Of a stretch of 64,000 nt of DNA, positions 25,091 through 38,199 are shown piece by piece. The notes beneath the pieces are model-generated. The model worked only from the letters and a program-made list of their open reading frames with translations, was not told the origin of the DNA and ran no database searches. Position 1 is the stretch's first letter. Every line of letters starts with the position of its first letter. The DNA comes from Acestrorhynchus altus (taxonomy: Eukaryota > Chordata > Actinopteri > Characiformes > Acestrorhynchidae), in the NCBI GenBank assembly GCA_034509495.1, contig CM067506.1, positions 22,175,309 through 22,239,308 of the forward strand. The letters run 5' to 3'. Made by a program: the position numbers and the translations under genes.

Positions 25091-26048
25091 CTAAAATAAC
25101 ACATCCAAAAACATCTATGAAAAAATTTACCATTTACAAACAGTTTAGAACCCTTTTTGAAATAGTTTTGAATTACTCCAGTTGAATCTATTTTATGCAC
25201 AGATCACAAATAGTTTTCATTTTCCACTTTAAAATAGCTTTGCACACATTTAAACAGCTTGTAAACTTTGGAAAACACGCCTTACTGCCGTAATGTCCAT
25301 TTATCTCACCTCATAAATAAAGAGCAAACAGGCTGTTATTTCTGCTTTTTAATTATTCACCCTTTTTTAATCTTTAAGAGTTGCTTAGTGATCTGGACTG
25401 TTCTGAACATGTTTGTGCACATGCTCAGAACCTACTGCAGTGCATACAACAATAAAAGCAGCATCATGGTTGTTATACAGTTAAAAAAAAAAGTAATAAC
25501 ACACAGAAAGCTCCAGCTGCACATGATAATACATGTCACTATGGCCAACATGGGCAAGCGCAGATTGCAAAACTCTCTGAATGGAATGTTCTACTAGAGA
25601 GATGTTAGGCAAGATAGGGTTAATATATCCATTACGGAACCATTACAACATGGCTGGATCAGTGCTCATAATTGTGTTTCAGATCAGATCAAGACATCCC
25701 TAATCTGCATCTATACTGCACAGAGAGCGAGGCAAGAACAGAGTACAGGATGCAGGTAAAGAGCTTGTAGTAATGAGAGAAAGGGAGGCGCAGTCTGTGG
25801 CCGCTGGAGTAATTAAACTCCCACACGGCTTCTTGAGGGGTGGTGGAGGTGAGCTCTCCTGAGGCTGCCGCCCATTTTGTGTGGGCTGCTGGGAGCTGCT
25901 GGGAGCTGTAGCATGCTGCGCTGTGCTGGACCTGAGGGACGCTAACAGATGAGGCCCTGTCATTGAAAAGGAGCTCCTGCCTTGTGGGAATCAGCTTTAA
26001 GCAGTGAAAACTAATCTATAAAGGAAGATAGGGCCATCACAGAGCCTG

Positions 26049-26049
<1 letters not shown>
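25091..26049. other. unique non-coding DNA
   Basis: AT-rich to about 25640 and more GC-rich from 25700. No recognised gene; the minus-strand frame at 25700-25963 has no domain. Confidence 0.5.
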
Positions 26050-26112
<63 letters not shown>

Positions 26113-26134
26113 GCACGCACACACACACACACAC
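26050..26134 (+). repeat. (CA)n microsatellite with CACG units
   Basis: About 42 AC units with three GCAC variants near 26108-26120. An octamer-like ATGCAAAT lies immediately 3' at about 26140. Confidence 0.97.
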
Positions 26135-26527
26135 TGCATGCAAATGAAAAGCAAATGCAAACACTTGAATGCTCATCCTGTGTCATGTTCACACAGTCAC
26201 ACCCACTACCTGTTCTCAGTTCTTCAGGGTTCACACATGCACAACAGCACAGCATGTTTGCTGAAGGATCACTGAAACAAACAGCCTGTCCATAGGTCTC
26301 TGGGTAGGTATCCTTTATTAGTGCTATTGTACACTGTTTTCTCGATATAGAAGAGAACATGTGGTAGGTCATATGCATCTTGCCCTTTCCAGCTGTCTGT
26401 GTATCTATGTATATGCAGTGGAAAATGGGCTCCATTACATTCACAAGAGTTTCCTAGGGTGCAGCTGTAACCCTAATAATTAAAAACTATGTGAGGAATT
26501 TAGATTAATCTAACACATGTGACATAC
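26135..26527. other. unique non-coding DNA
   Basis: The minus-strand frame at 26037-26444 depends on the CA array and is not considered a gene. Nothing else is recognised. Confidence 0.5.
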
Positions 26528-27065
26528 ATATGTTACACGGGCAAAAGTATTGGGACACATACACTGTGCTCATACACTCTTTCTTCCCAAATTAATGTGA
26601 TTTAAAGCGTTTACCTCCTTTTGTTTGCGTCTCTACTGTCCATTTTTAGGTCTTATACATTTTTAGGTCCTATATTTTGGAGCACTGCTGTCAGAATCTG
26701 GTTGAATTCAGTGACAACAGCATTAGTGAGGTCAGGATCTTGGATGGTCACCCCCTCACCTCATTTTCCAACTCCCCAACTCATCTCAAAAGTATTGGAT
26801 GGAGCTCCATCATTCCAGACCACAACGTTCCACGGCCTCACAACACAATAGTGGTGGGCTTTATACCCCTCTAGCTGGTATTAAGCCTGGTGCCAATAGG
26901 TTCATGCTTATCTGCTCCAGAGTGTCCTACTATATAAGTAGAACTTCTCTACAGGGACTACACAAGCTGTATGTGCTTTGGCACATTGGTGACAATGGTG
27001 CAACTTAAATAAGCTGAATGCAAGCAATTGAAGGGGTGTGTGCAAACATTTGGATATATAGTGTA
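26528..27065. mobile_element. MITE-like Tc1/mariner-type element with terminal inverted repeats
   Basis: The left end (ttacacgggcaaaagtattg, then ggacac) and the right end (tgcaaacatttggatatata, then gtgta) are imperfect inverted repeats of about 25-30 bp. The internal 'agtgaggtcaggatcttgga', 'aaaagtattggatggagc' and 'tgccaataggttcatgctta' match a non-autonomous element abundant in otophysan fish. No transposase is encoded. The short plus-strand frames at 26621-26874 are fortuitous. A second, interrupted copy lies at 50141-50675 in the same orientation. Confidence 0.8.
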
Positions 27066-27598
27066 CATAGATTAAGTCTAGATCACATTATAGTTTCACT
27101 GTTATAACAAATGCTTTAATTTCCAAAATGGTAAGTTCACATGAAAAAACAAGCAGTGGCAGATGGTAGTTCTAAACCATCTAGTTTGGTGTATTAATTA
27201 TGAAACAGAGTAGATGACATTTTCAAATATTATACAAAAAAAAAAGCCTTGTATGAAAGAAATGGTAACTTTATATAAGAGAACAAGTGAATTCTTAACA
27301 GTAGTGGGCAGCAGTAATAGAGTTCTTTAAATATAATCATTTTAAAATATTAAAGATTTTATTCTTAGTACCTTTAAGCCAGTCCTATTAGTCCAATCAT
27401 CATTAAACATTAAAAGCAGCTGGTATTTTCAAATGTTACAGCAAAATGTTGATAAAAAATGATAAAACCTCATCCATTCTTCAAAGGTTCTTCAGTGAAG
27501 ACGTTAGTTCAATATAGAACCGTGACAATCAATAGAACCCATTGTATGCTTTAATGCCTGATAAAAGAGAACAATGTTGTTCACCAAGTCTTTTGCAT
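27066..27598. other. AT-rich non-coding DNA
   Basis: No gene. 27478-27598 contains 'caaaggttcttcagtg' and may be the outer part of the hairpin element that follows. Confidence 0.5.
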
Positions 27599-27729
27599 GT
27601 TATTGAGTTTGAAACTGTGAAGGAATCTCTTAAGGTGCTTCAAGGAACCTTTAATAAAATGACATAGGTTTTCTGAAGGTTCCTTGAAGAACTCTAAAAG
27701 GTTCCTCCACAGTTTCAAACTGAATACCC
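27599..27729. mobile_element. hairpin (foldback) MITE-like element
   Basis: Two arms, 27606-27651 and 27676-27721, are imperfect reverse complements (about 40 of 46 positions by eye) around a short spacer. Pairing continues weakly outward to 27599 and 27729. Repeated phrases such as 'aaggttccttgaagaac' are typical of fish foldback MITEs. RNA from either strand would form a long stem-loop, so a small-RNA precursor is an alternative reading. Confidence 0.7.
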
Positions 27730-28314
27730 TACAAAGGTTTTGTAGTTTTTACAGTGAACAAGCAATGAAAACATACCCTCAAAGGTACAACGTAATCCTT
27801 AAGGTACCTTAATAGTACTCCATTTTACTAACTAGAAAATAACTAGATTTTTGTTTTACTCAAAAGCTTGAGGGTAGAAATAGAGCATATGGGTGCAATG
27901 CCACTTTAAAAGATTCAGCAAAGGAACATGGTGCATTTATGTCCCCTAATTAACGGAAATGAAGCAGTGTACCAGTAGGTTTCATTATTATTACATTATT
28001 GTTAAGTCCAAGAAGCTGTTTTCAGTACTACACAACTAAAAAATGTGATATATCACTGGATACATTTCGCTAAACAGTCTACATTACTACGTTCCAGGCA
28101 CACCTTAAAGAATACTCTCCCTTTCACTTCAGAAAATGCAATGGAGGCCTCTTTCAAGGGGATTTAGCTGATGAGGAGCATCCATAAGCCCTGATCTGGA
28201 AGCTGATACAGCTGTAGTGATTGCAGATAATTTTTCATGTACAAATCTGCTTCGGCCTGGACATGCAGGCAGGCGGCAGAACAGCAGCAGGCAGGGCAAA
28301 CATGACTGCATCCT

Positions 28315-28336
28315 GGGGAGGAGGGGAGGGAGGGGG
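28315..28336 (+). repeat. G-rich tract, G-quadruplex motif
   Basis: Runs GGGG, GGGG, GGG and GGGGG separated by one to four bases satisfy the four-run G-quadruplex pattern. Confidence 0.75.
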
Positions 28337-28794
28337 TTACTAACCACCACCACCCCTCCCGTCATCCAGGACCCCGCCTTGGGCCTTCCTTCCCAGTTGC
28401 TTGGCCAGCTGAGCAATCAGGTCAGCCGGCTCTTCCTGCGTCGCCCCTGGTCAATTGTTCCCCCTCCACGCCTCGTGTGCGGCCCACAGCTGTGGTGAAA
28501 TGATGTCATATGTGCTCCTGTGGCAGGCGGAGTATGTCGTGGCACAAACACAGAGCAGAGGTTGAGGTGACTCCGCTGGGAGACAATGAGCCGGCTTTGA
28601 TTACACCAACGTTTCTGATGAGCTCGGCACTTCGTACAGGAAACAAAAAATACATACTGTTTTTACAACCACTCTGACGAGCGCTTGACATTTCTTCTGC
28701 TGTAGTTTCTGCATCAGGTGCCTCTTGCAGCTGTGGGATATAAAGAGCTACTGCTGGTTTGGCTCCCCCCACCCCCTTTGTTTAGAGGGATGAG

Positions 28795-29020
28795 ACAAAT
28801 ATTATTGCGCCAATCAATATGCTCTCTCTGAGGACGAGTTATTGGGCTGGTGCATGTATTAGCAGCGGCGGGGCCATTGCACAGCCATTATATTCACTGA
28901 ATCACTTCTCCAAAAGATAATCCAGGCATTAGGAATGCTTGGAAGCATATAAACAAGCAGGCGCGCAGCTATTTGTAGTCTGTTTCATCGAACAACTAAA
29001 GACACAAAGAGTGAAGCGAT
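28795..29020. other. candidate conserved non-coding block
   Basis: Balanced, repeat-free sequence with CCAATCAATATG, gccattatattcactgaatc and AAAGATAATCCAGG (a paired-type TAATCC core). There is no open frame. Texture resembles developmental enhancers; not demonstrable without an alignment. Confidence 0.25.
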
Positions 29021-30019
29021 GTAATGCAATATCTATAAAGCCTCTGCCACAGAGTTAAGAGAACTCAAATTCCAATAATGCAACTCTAACAGCAGAAAAT
29101 GTAAGACAGCTCCCCCGCCACCTGAGGTGATTACCATGCTCCTCACCCAACTGATTCCAAATGAATAATTCACTGCTTCGGAACATGAGAGGCTTCCTAA
29201 AACACAAAAGAAAATAGTTTGAACATATAACACTGATTGAGGGTTTCCAGCGCAACACTGCAAGCACAGTCCCCCATGCCCCTCAGCCTGAGAGGAGGGG
29301 GCTGTGTGCTCACAGTAAGAGGTGGACGGTCTCCCGGAGCACGGCCCCAATGAATGGAGCGTGGGTGCTTTTTTGACATGGGAGTGTAGAGCGTATAAAC
29401 AAGCAGGTGATTTGATTAAGTGTGTAATCGAGTGAGAACTGAAGCCCACACTAGCCCCACTAGCTTACTCCAGCACTCGCAGCGCATTCACATAGACCAG
29501 CTCACAGGACCTGCTAATGAGGGCCTTCACACCTAGCAAGCTTACAGTGAAGGATACACTCCTAACACTCATATATAGACAGCTATTAGTCTACCAAACA
29601 CAGATTCTCAAACTGTGAAACAAACATGTACACAAATGTGAACACAATTACCTGCATGAATGGTTCTCATGGTTCTCATAATAGCTGCAGTGTTATTTTG
29701 CAATATTCAACAATTATAATTCAATAATAATTCAATATTTGACTTTGTTCATCAAATTATGTATGTAATCAAGGTTACTGATGAAATAAGTAAGTGGACC
29801 TTATTTTTAAAATGAGGGTCACTGCAGGTGCTTAAAAATGAATAATAAGCAGGTCTGCCATGCTGTCTAACTCTGTGTAACTGCTGTTCAAAACAGGAAT
29901 TGTCCACTGAAATGCAGCACGGCTTAATCGAAGAGAGCAGGGCAGAAGGAAAGTTGAAGCTCATTAAAGTGGAAAGGATCACATCAGGATTTCCACCGCC
30001 TCCACAGTCATAAACGTAA

Positions 30020-30275
30020 AATAGTTTATAAACGTAAAACAGCATGGTTGCTATCCTCTCCGAAAGCGGATTACCAGCACAAAAAGGGAACCCTGAACAA
30101 GAGTAGTGCTCCTAAAATCTCTGCACTCCAAAAAAGAACCATGGTTACATATCTCCATTTTGCTAAACACTACCTGATGTCCATAGTTTTTGAAATAATG
30201 CTAACCAAAGCGAAAAGAAAAACACTAAATGTAAAGCATGGTGGTGGGAATGGAATGGTGTTTGTGTAGCAATGT
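30020..30275 (+). mobile_element. Tc1/mariner-like transposase remnant
   Basis: The plus-strand frame 30048-30269 contains a FAKHYL-like segment (about residue 40) and ends with VKHGGGNGMVFV, the conserved block of Tc1-type transposases, before a stop. The spacing between the two motifs is roughly half of normal, so the region around the first catalytic Asp seems to be deleted. It is not functional. Its orientation is opposite to the other VKHGGG-type fragments in the window. Confidence 0.5.
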
Positions 30276-32219
30276 GTCAATGATTAAAAAGGAATAAGCA
30301 CACATTTGCTCTGAGAGAGTTGAAGGGCAAACCCATGTTCTATACAGACTACAGACATGCTGAATTACAAGATTTTCTATATGAAAGCACACAAACTATA
30401 GTTGATATTTCACACATTTTTATAAATGAAACACATTTTCCAGGTATGCTCAATATACCAACCATACATATTACTATTTAACAGAATTTTCCACTAACCT
30501 AAACATTAAAAACAGACTGGACAACTGAACTGCTGCAGTGTTTTCTTGTTTCTTGCATGTTTGCATGTCTTGAAAGCTCTGATAAGAACCAATTTCACCA
30601 ATACTGTTGGGCAAGTGACAAACCTGAACCTTGATCTAAAACATTCTTATGAGAAGAACTCTGTTAATACATGCAGAAAACACTGGCTTCTATCGTACGC
30701 CAGCTGGCACTATATGCTACTTTTTCAACTGCTTTCTTTTACCAGCTTTGAAATAGGATCCTGCTTGTACTTTTGACAGACATGACAGAATCTCTTGTGC
30801 CACATGTCCTTGATGCACAGTTGCACAGATCTGAAACGTCCTGGTCAACACGAATCTTATCTGTATCCACTTCCATTTTGAGTAGAACTCCATGGCAATC
30901 ACCTTGATATTACTAAGGAATACAACATGCAGGGTTTTTTAAATTTGTGTTAAATATGGTCGTCTACCAGGATTTAATGCAGATTATGCCAAAATCACAA
31001 TAACAATTCACAGCCAATGATAAACTGAGCATATTGCCTCATACATGTTTGGGCAACCCATGATTGCATCAATTCTCATTTCAGAACTCACAATTTAATC
31101 ATCTGAACATAATTTCAATAAAGAATATGATAACTGTTGGTGATCTAACTAGTGGAACTGCATTATATCTCATTATTAAGAGAATGTGGAATGTGACATA
31201 TTGTGTTTATTTTGCAATATCATATTGCTTGGTAAATGTATGATTATGAATTAAACAGATGGCAATGATACCAATTGTGTCAGGTTTCTTTTCCATCAGG
31301 CCTTTGCTTTTTTTTACAGGATATTTCCTTTTATCTGATCAAGATACATCTAAGCAGAACAGGGTGTTTGTAAACCCATACCATCACTGGCCTTTGCAGT
31401 CCTGATATTATACAAAGCTACAAAGTGCTAGAGAGCCTTTAAAAACAAATCACAAATTATTTCACTGCATGCTGTACACATCCTCATCCTTTAAAGATGT
31501 TGCAAATGAGAATCTGTATGTATGAACCGAAGTTTTTGCAAAATTCAAACAAATATTAATAGTTTTGTACAAAATTATGTAGGTACATATACTTTTTTTT
31601 TTAAGTGAAGAGCTTTAGGACAGCAAGGTAATGTGAATTCAAACAAGGCATGGTTGTAGATGCCTTGATGGCATGGATGGTACATTCCATTTTTGAAGTC
31701 ATGCAGGCCAGTGTCACATGAACTGGGCATACATCTGAGAAGGCATTACCACCTACATTGGACAGTGCAGTGGGTGGTGATGATCGTGGAAGTGTCTCAT
31801 CTGGCTAGAATTGTCTATGCAAACATCACATCAAATATGCTGTTAGTACCTTAAAACTCTAAAAGGACTTTCTTAGCCTTCTTAATGTTCCATTAGTTTT
31901 CCAAATTGAGATACAAGTGCCATTTGTCAATATGCTTTTGTGTTCCTTGTGCCGTGGTGTTCATGACCTTTCACTGTACTCAAGAATGCAATTAGCAAGA
32001 CCAGGTAAAGTTCCTGGATGTGTTCTTTCCTCAAACACCAAGGATGCATTCAGTACTGACGTAATGGCAAAAGACATTAGTCAGACCCATGATTACAGGT
32101 TTTTAAATTCTCTCTAAAAATGAAGAAGAAATTAGTAGCAAAGTCCTGGAATCCCAAGAACATGCTCCATTCCTTATTTAGAAATACACAAGGATTTTAG
32201 ATGTTACAGTGTAGTGTTT
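30276..32219. other. AT-rich unique non-coding DNA
   Basis: No recognised gene. 30480-30900 has opposing open frames (for example 61 codons on the minus strand at 30717-30902) without domains. A T11-A3 run lies near 31591. Confidence 0.5.
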
Positions 32220-32220
32220 A

Positions 32221-32265
<45 letters not shown>
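32220..32265 (+). repeat. (AAT)n microsatellite
   Basis: About 15 perfect AAT units. Confidence 0.97.
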
Positions 32266-32266
<1 letters not shown>

Positions 32267-35200
32267 TTAAATATAGTTCAAAAAGATGGGGGGAATCAGT
32301 CTTGATGTGCCTCAGCAGAAGCAGATTCTAGTCTTGGTCCTCCCACCTTGTTAGTATCACGTGTCAGGAGTAGATCTAGCTGGTGAGAGGAATTGTCTAT
32401 GACTAAATTAGGAAGACAACTGGGTTCAGCTACAAAGAAAAATCCCCACAAATACTGTATCTGCTCACGTTCATGCCTTTGGGGAGGTGGCTCTAATGTG
32501 TCAATAGAGTGAATCCGGTTATTTACATCTACAGAGCCTGTGCCTACATGTGATGCCCCGACGGAAGAGGATGAGATCATGTCTCGGCCTGTTCTGAAGT
32601 CACCAATATTTACAGCAGTGGCTCCACGGCAGCTGCACTTCATGAAAACACCTCAGACATGCACTGCGGACACCTTTTCGTCTTAAATGGCTGGTTTAGA
32701 AAGTTTCTCATGATGTTTTAAAGCAAACCTGGTGCTCAGGACTAAGAACGGACTATGTGTCAGTCACACAGGCTAGAGGGTAATCGGACTGATCCCTGCT
32801 ACCGGCAGGTCTATGGTGCAGTGTAGGTCAACCACAGCGGAAAGGTAATTGAAGAAACCTATAACACGGCAGCTAACGTTATGATTCATCGCAAACGAGC
32901 TTGGCCAGATCAATTTGCTCCATGGTTACCTGTGTTCCTATGTGCTAACAGATCCAGTGCCTCCCTCCCACTCAGATCTGTTTTTGCCACTAATGCTATT
33001 TGTCTCTGCTCCCCAGCCTCAATCCCCTTTTGAATGCTGGACTCAAGTGCTCATTTGTCTGCATGAGCAAGGTTAAAAGTACACCGGCAAGGCTGTGGCT
33101 GGAGCATGGCCACACACACAGAGCACACTGGCAAATTCATACATGTTATTTATGATCCATCTGATCATTGATCATGCTCACTTAGCACAGGCTGAAGCTC
33201 ATAAGGTGAGTGTTCAAAGCCACCACTCCCAAGGGAAAAGTCCTCAACAGTAAGAGCCACTTGGTTATGAGTACCACAATAGACCTCATCAGGCCTATTC
33301 CGCAGAGCCTCATGAGCATATAACACTGTGTGCTGTGGAAGAGGTGGATGATGTTTGCGTGGGATAAAAAAAATAAAGCATGGAAAAGCTGGAACTTTTC
33401 AGAAACTGTTGCTATTTGTGGATCTGGAGAAAGTGTGCTAGTACAGGATTTTTTTTTTTTTTGTATGTTTGATATGTGCTCTCGGAAAAAATTAATCCTC
33501 TTTCTGTTCCCATAATCTGATTTGCTGTGGTTGTTGGTTTTGTTCAGTGATGCCACTCATGGGCAGTCCGTGGTGACTTTACACCAGTGCTTCCTCTTCC
33601 TGAGGTCAGTATGGTCTGTCAGCAAAACAAATCCCAACTCACAAATGAGGCTAAGGATAAAATTATTATGATTAAAACAATTTTTCACTGTAACCCTGGG
33701 CCCGGGGTCCAGATCAGTGACCTACTTAAATCGCTAAACAGGCAACTAAAGTCAAGCGGAACCCAGTGTTGCTGTGCTTCAGTTTGTCTGTGTTTGATTA
33801 GAGTGTAACAACTGAGAGGTTAACATGCAGGATGTGATTGATTGTAACAGGCTTGTTAATGGATACAGTGTTTGACCACCATACATCCCGTCAGCAGCAG
33901 CCACATCCCCCATATTCCATGGTTTCATGTTTTCTACCATGCACTTGGTTTCATGGGCAGCGCTGGTGTGTTTAGATGTTGACTGTGGCCCTCCGTCCCA
34001 GGCCGGCCTCTGACGGCTGAGGGTTAAAGCTATTTAAAGGAGACCCTAGAGCCCCTAGAAAACCCACCAAACACAGCAGCACTGTACAACAGCAGCTTCC
34101 AGACAGCTGAAGAATGGCTCCATTATTCATAGACACACACTCTCTCACACACTGTGAGGTACAAGCACTACTGACCTGCTCCTTGTCTAACCCATTTCCC
34201 AACCAAAGCCTATTGGAATTTCCCCTACTTCTGTGGATGTGAGCGTTAGACAGAAAGTGCTGTGGAATTACAAGAATTCTTGACTGATAATACATACTGC
34301 CACATGCAAGAGATTAATTTTCATTAATGCTTAAAAATCTAATTAATATCTCATGCCTTTGAGGACCACACACTGCATCTACACTAAGACATACATAAAT
34401 GAACGAAGCACTTAACAAAGCATGGATGAATTTAATCATGCTTTATCCCCCAATCATTCCTTCTTTTGTGAGGAGCAGGCTACATATGATTACTAGGCTA
34501 ATTGGTTTATAATCTTTAGCAATCTTTTGCTTTGACAAAATAATCGCCCACTCCAGTATGTATGGGCAGCGGGAAAGGTTGTTCATTATAGTCCATTGAA
34601 TAAAAATTAGCATGGAGAAAATCAATTACAGTCTGATGAAATTCAGGTGTTTGCCAACACAGGTACCAGCACTTACCAACATGGCATCAGAACACTCTGC
34701 CCCCCCCCTTGAATTCTAATACACACCCCATGGAGGGGCCATAGGATAGAGCTCTCCCATGAAGATTACTTAGTGTGTATAAACAAGAAATGTTTGAATG
34801 GTTTTAATATAGTTCAAATACAGTAAAAAAGTTGTTGTCCATAACATCCAGCCCTAATAGAATGTCGCAGAAACATATGCTATAATAAAAGTCATTTTTA
34901 TGTCCTTCTTTATTTACTGATTAAATTAGGTGGGGAAATTGCACATCACCTACATCAATGCTTTTGTTTGTTTTAGTATAATGTAAGTTTCTCTATGAAG
35001 TCTTTTCACTGTGTCTCAGACAATGTATGCTAAGCCAGAGGCTCACTCACCTCCCCAAGGCCCTGAAACCTAATTTGTCTCTTCTGTCCGACCCAGATCA
35101 CATTGTTTACTTTGATGTAGTTTGTAAATCAGAACCTACTGGTCAGTTTTTACTTCTGCTATCTTCTGAATGAAAAATGAACATTTATTACAGATGGTCA

Positions 35201-38199
35201 AACTTAAGTTATGAACTAACTGATTTTCCGGAGAAAGAACACAGCTCCACCCTTCAAAAAAAAAAGTCATGCCCTTCAAAAAAAAACAGCCAATCAGCTT
35301 GCTGGTTACTAATAAATTCCAAGTTCACATATCACACATACAAATCACATATTTTCTGCATTATTGAGCCAAATGCTACAAACTCTTCACAGGGTTTTAT
35401 ATTATATTACTTTAAACTGTAATATTGAAACAGTAATTTGAGCTTTAGTTTCCAGTATTTTGGTCGCTCCCCATTCAAAGAGATTGGAGCCTGGGCTTTT
35501 TGTCAGGTGTTGCTATGTAACCATCGGTCTCCATGCCAATTGTCAATGGCTCTGAAGGTGGGTTGATTTACAATATGGGTAAAATTCTTTTCTTCTAATA
35601 ATGTCAGACCAAACATTTTTTAATGCAGTAAAAGTAAAAAAATTCATAAACTCTCAAAATTCCAAAAGTGGTAAAAATGACCATATTGACTGTTCAAGTG
35701 CTAGTGTGTTCAAGAGGATCAGCAAACTTACACCATGAGTACACACAGCTGGGAAGATCATAGAGTAAAGCATTGGTTCAGTGTGTTGGGCTTTAACAGC
35801 AGTGTAAATTATACCTGACCATTAAATAAAGTTCCCTCATCTGCAACCTCTAATCCTAGACCAGCTGAGGGAACAAAAAAAGCCCTACTGTGTTTGTCCC
35901 TTTTGCCGTGGCCAGTGTCTCCAAAAGAGCACACTGTGTGCGTGTGTTTATGAAACATCAGGAAATACCAAGCCAAGTATTCCAGCTCGTCAGCACCTCT
36001 GTCTCTCATGTGACTGGAGACACACAGTGCAGATTGTGTGCAAGTTTGCTCGTGGAGCATGATAAGAAAATTTGGTAAAGTGAGAGCGAGAGAGAAAGAG
36101 TGGGGGCCAGGCGTATGTGTGTGTATGTGTGCGGGATAATCTGATATGCATGACTTGAGGTTTTTCCCAGCTTCTCTCTTTCTTTTCTCTGGCAGAAATC
36201 GCAGGTTGCATCCATAATTTACAGGACGCTTCTCTCTCCTGGCAATCTGACTTCAGCAGCTCCACCAGCCCATCCTCATTAGCATAATGCAGATGCCACC
36301 AAAAATCTTTCACCTTCGAGCTGTTCCCAGTCTCATCAGCGTACAAGGCTATGGCACAGATGTGGTTCACATACTTAAAGAGGCTGGCACTGAAACACAG
36401 AACATGCTATATGCTGTCGATGCAACAGCATCGATTTTCTTCTTGCTTTTTTTTTTTTTTAGGAAAAATCTCTCATCTCAGTAATTGGGACTGCCATTAA
36501 TGATCACGTTGGAAAACTGACACGGGTTTTGTGAGGAAGAACAACAAAGCAGAAGAGCGATTTAAGAGACCCCGCTGCTAATTATGACTCGTGTCATACA
36601 GTGTCTTCTGCTGCTTGCTCAAAAACACTAAATAAATTTGCCATTTGCCAGCACTCAGGAAATATGATTGCCTTTGACAACAGAATTCAGGCACTGCTGG
36701 TTTAGACCTTTGCAGAGAGTTCAGCAAACAGCCATGCCACGCAGGGACGTGTGTGATTGTAAATCTGTGATTGGGGTGAGAGTCATTAGGAGAAATGAGC
36801 AGTGAAGGATCATCAATCAAGCACCTTACCAGAGGATGCAGTAGGTTTCTTTGTTTAGTGTTTAGCAAATCCACTCCTATATCCTCATCAATCATAGAGG
36901 TGGTCTGGAATGGAGAACACAAACACAGGGTCTAAATGCCTCAGCCAAAGCAGACAGCGCTGCAATAATCAAACATCAGGTCTGTAGTTTTTGAGCACAG
37001 CCTGGAAGTTTAACCTGATTAAAGAAAACAATGTTCTACAATTGCACAAACACACCAGCCAGTTTAAAAGAACATTACACAGCATAGAGGCCATGAACAG
37101 AGCCAGGGCGTTAGCTAGTGACTGGAAAAGCACAGTTTATAATTCAGTATATTAGATATAAAAGAAATTCTGAGAACAAGTCGTGCATATTATGTAATGT
37201 GTTAAATCCCAGCTCAATAATATATCACTGTGTCAACTGAAAGAGACAAGAAATAAGATGTGTCAAGTTTCTGGGAAAAGTGCCAGCATTAGGCAGATAT
37301 CAAAAACAGATTTTGTGCTATTGTTACAGGAACAAGCAGCAAACACTGATGACTTCTAATAGACAAAACTAATCTGATTAAAAAGTACAAGCAAATGACA
37401 TCTCTATATATTCTGTTTTTATATCCCATTTCATCACAGCATGGCTTAAACAGTTACAGTAGTCGTGTATAATGTTGTTAAACAGCACTCAAATCGTCAC
37501 TCACACAACAGGATATCAAAAAAAGATAGAAAAGACACACTGGCACTCTAATATATAACTGAAATGTGTTACATGGTATGTAAACACACTGAGCTACTTC
37601 AAACCATGTGTGTTCAGTCATCGTAACAAATCGTGAGCTTTCACACCCTTGACAAAAGTACATAACATTCTGTCAAAATCCTGCCGCTGATTACAATCCC
37701 AGTATGAAATGTTCCTGCAGCCCTAATTCAGAGTGTGTGTTGGAGAGCTGGGGTTTGACAACAGTCTAAACATTCACTCCTAGCAGAACACGCTCATCCA
37801 CATGGAAAGGCAGATTTAAAACGTGATTCCAATGACTGTTTCATCATTTCTATGTAATTAAATCTTTGAGATGTAAACAAGTTCGTTCAGAGTGGTTTGA
37901 TTTGAAAGAAGCCATTCCAGAACAAGCGCAAACGTGATGGGAAGTGAAGTGTTTGGAGACTTAAAGAGTCACACTGTAGAAGGGTATTACAGTAAATGGT
38001 TACAAAAATGCTACTAATGCTCAAAGGTTTAGTGATTAGATTCTGGCCTGAAGCACACTGTTGAGCAACTACCTTGGGCTGCTGACACATTTAGTTGTAA
38101 ACACCCTTGTAGGTCATCAAACAATATTTTGAGCAAATCCTAGAGTACAGTTTCTGACTTTTATAAAAACAAAAATCAAAATCATCAACGTGGCCTGTG
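32266..38199. other. unique non-coding DNA
   Basis: The longest quiet stretch. The minus-strand open frame at 32296-32643 (115 codons) begins with an ATG but has no recognisable domain. T/A-runs occur near 33451 and 36448. 35249-35290 has a locally duplicated CCCTTCAAAAAAAA unit, and 35460-35530 may be an old interspersed repeat fragment. No RNA gene is seen. Confidence 0.45.
36540..36700. other. candidate conserved non-coding block
   Basis: Repeat-free block with 'gctgctaattatgactcg' and 'aatatgattgcctttgacaa', a mix of homeodomain- and TCF/LEF-like (CTTTGA) cores and no sustained coding signal. Inference from texture only. Confidence 0.2.

Larger units (their letters stand above)
27730..30019. 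other. unique non-coding DNA
   Basis: No recognised gene. 28129-28498 is stop-poor on both strands and G/C-rich. A G-rich motif and a candidate regulatory block inside are listed separately. The minus-strand frame at 29033-29449 (138 codons) has no domain. Confidence 0.5.

Noticed and set aside
26037..26444. 135-codon frame on the minus strand
   Set aside because: C-terminal third is the CA array (Cys-Val repeat); no domain.
29033..29449. 138-codon minus-strand frame
   Set aside because: Three overlapping frames in the same place and no conserved motif.
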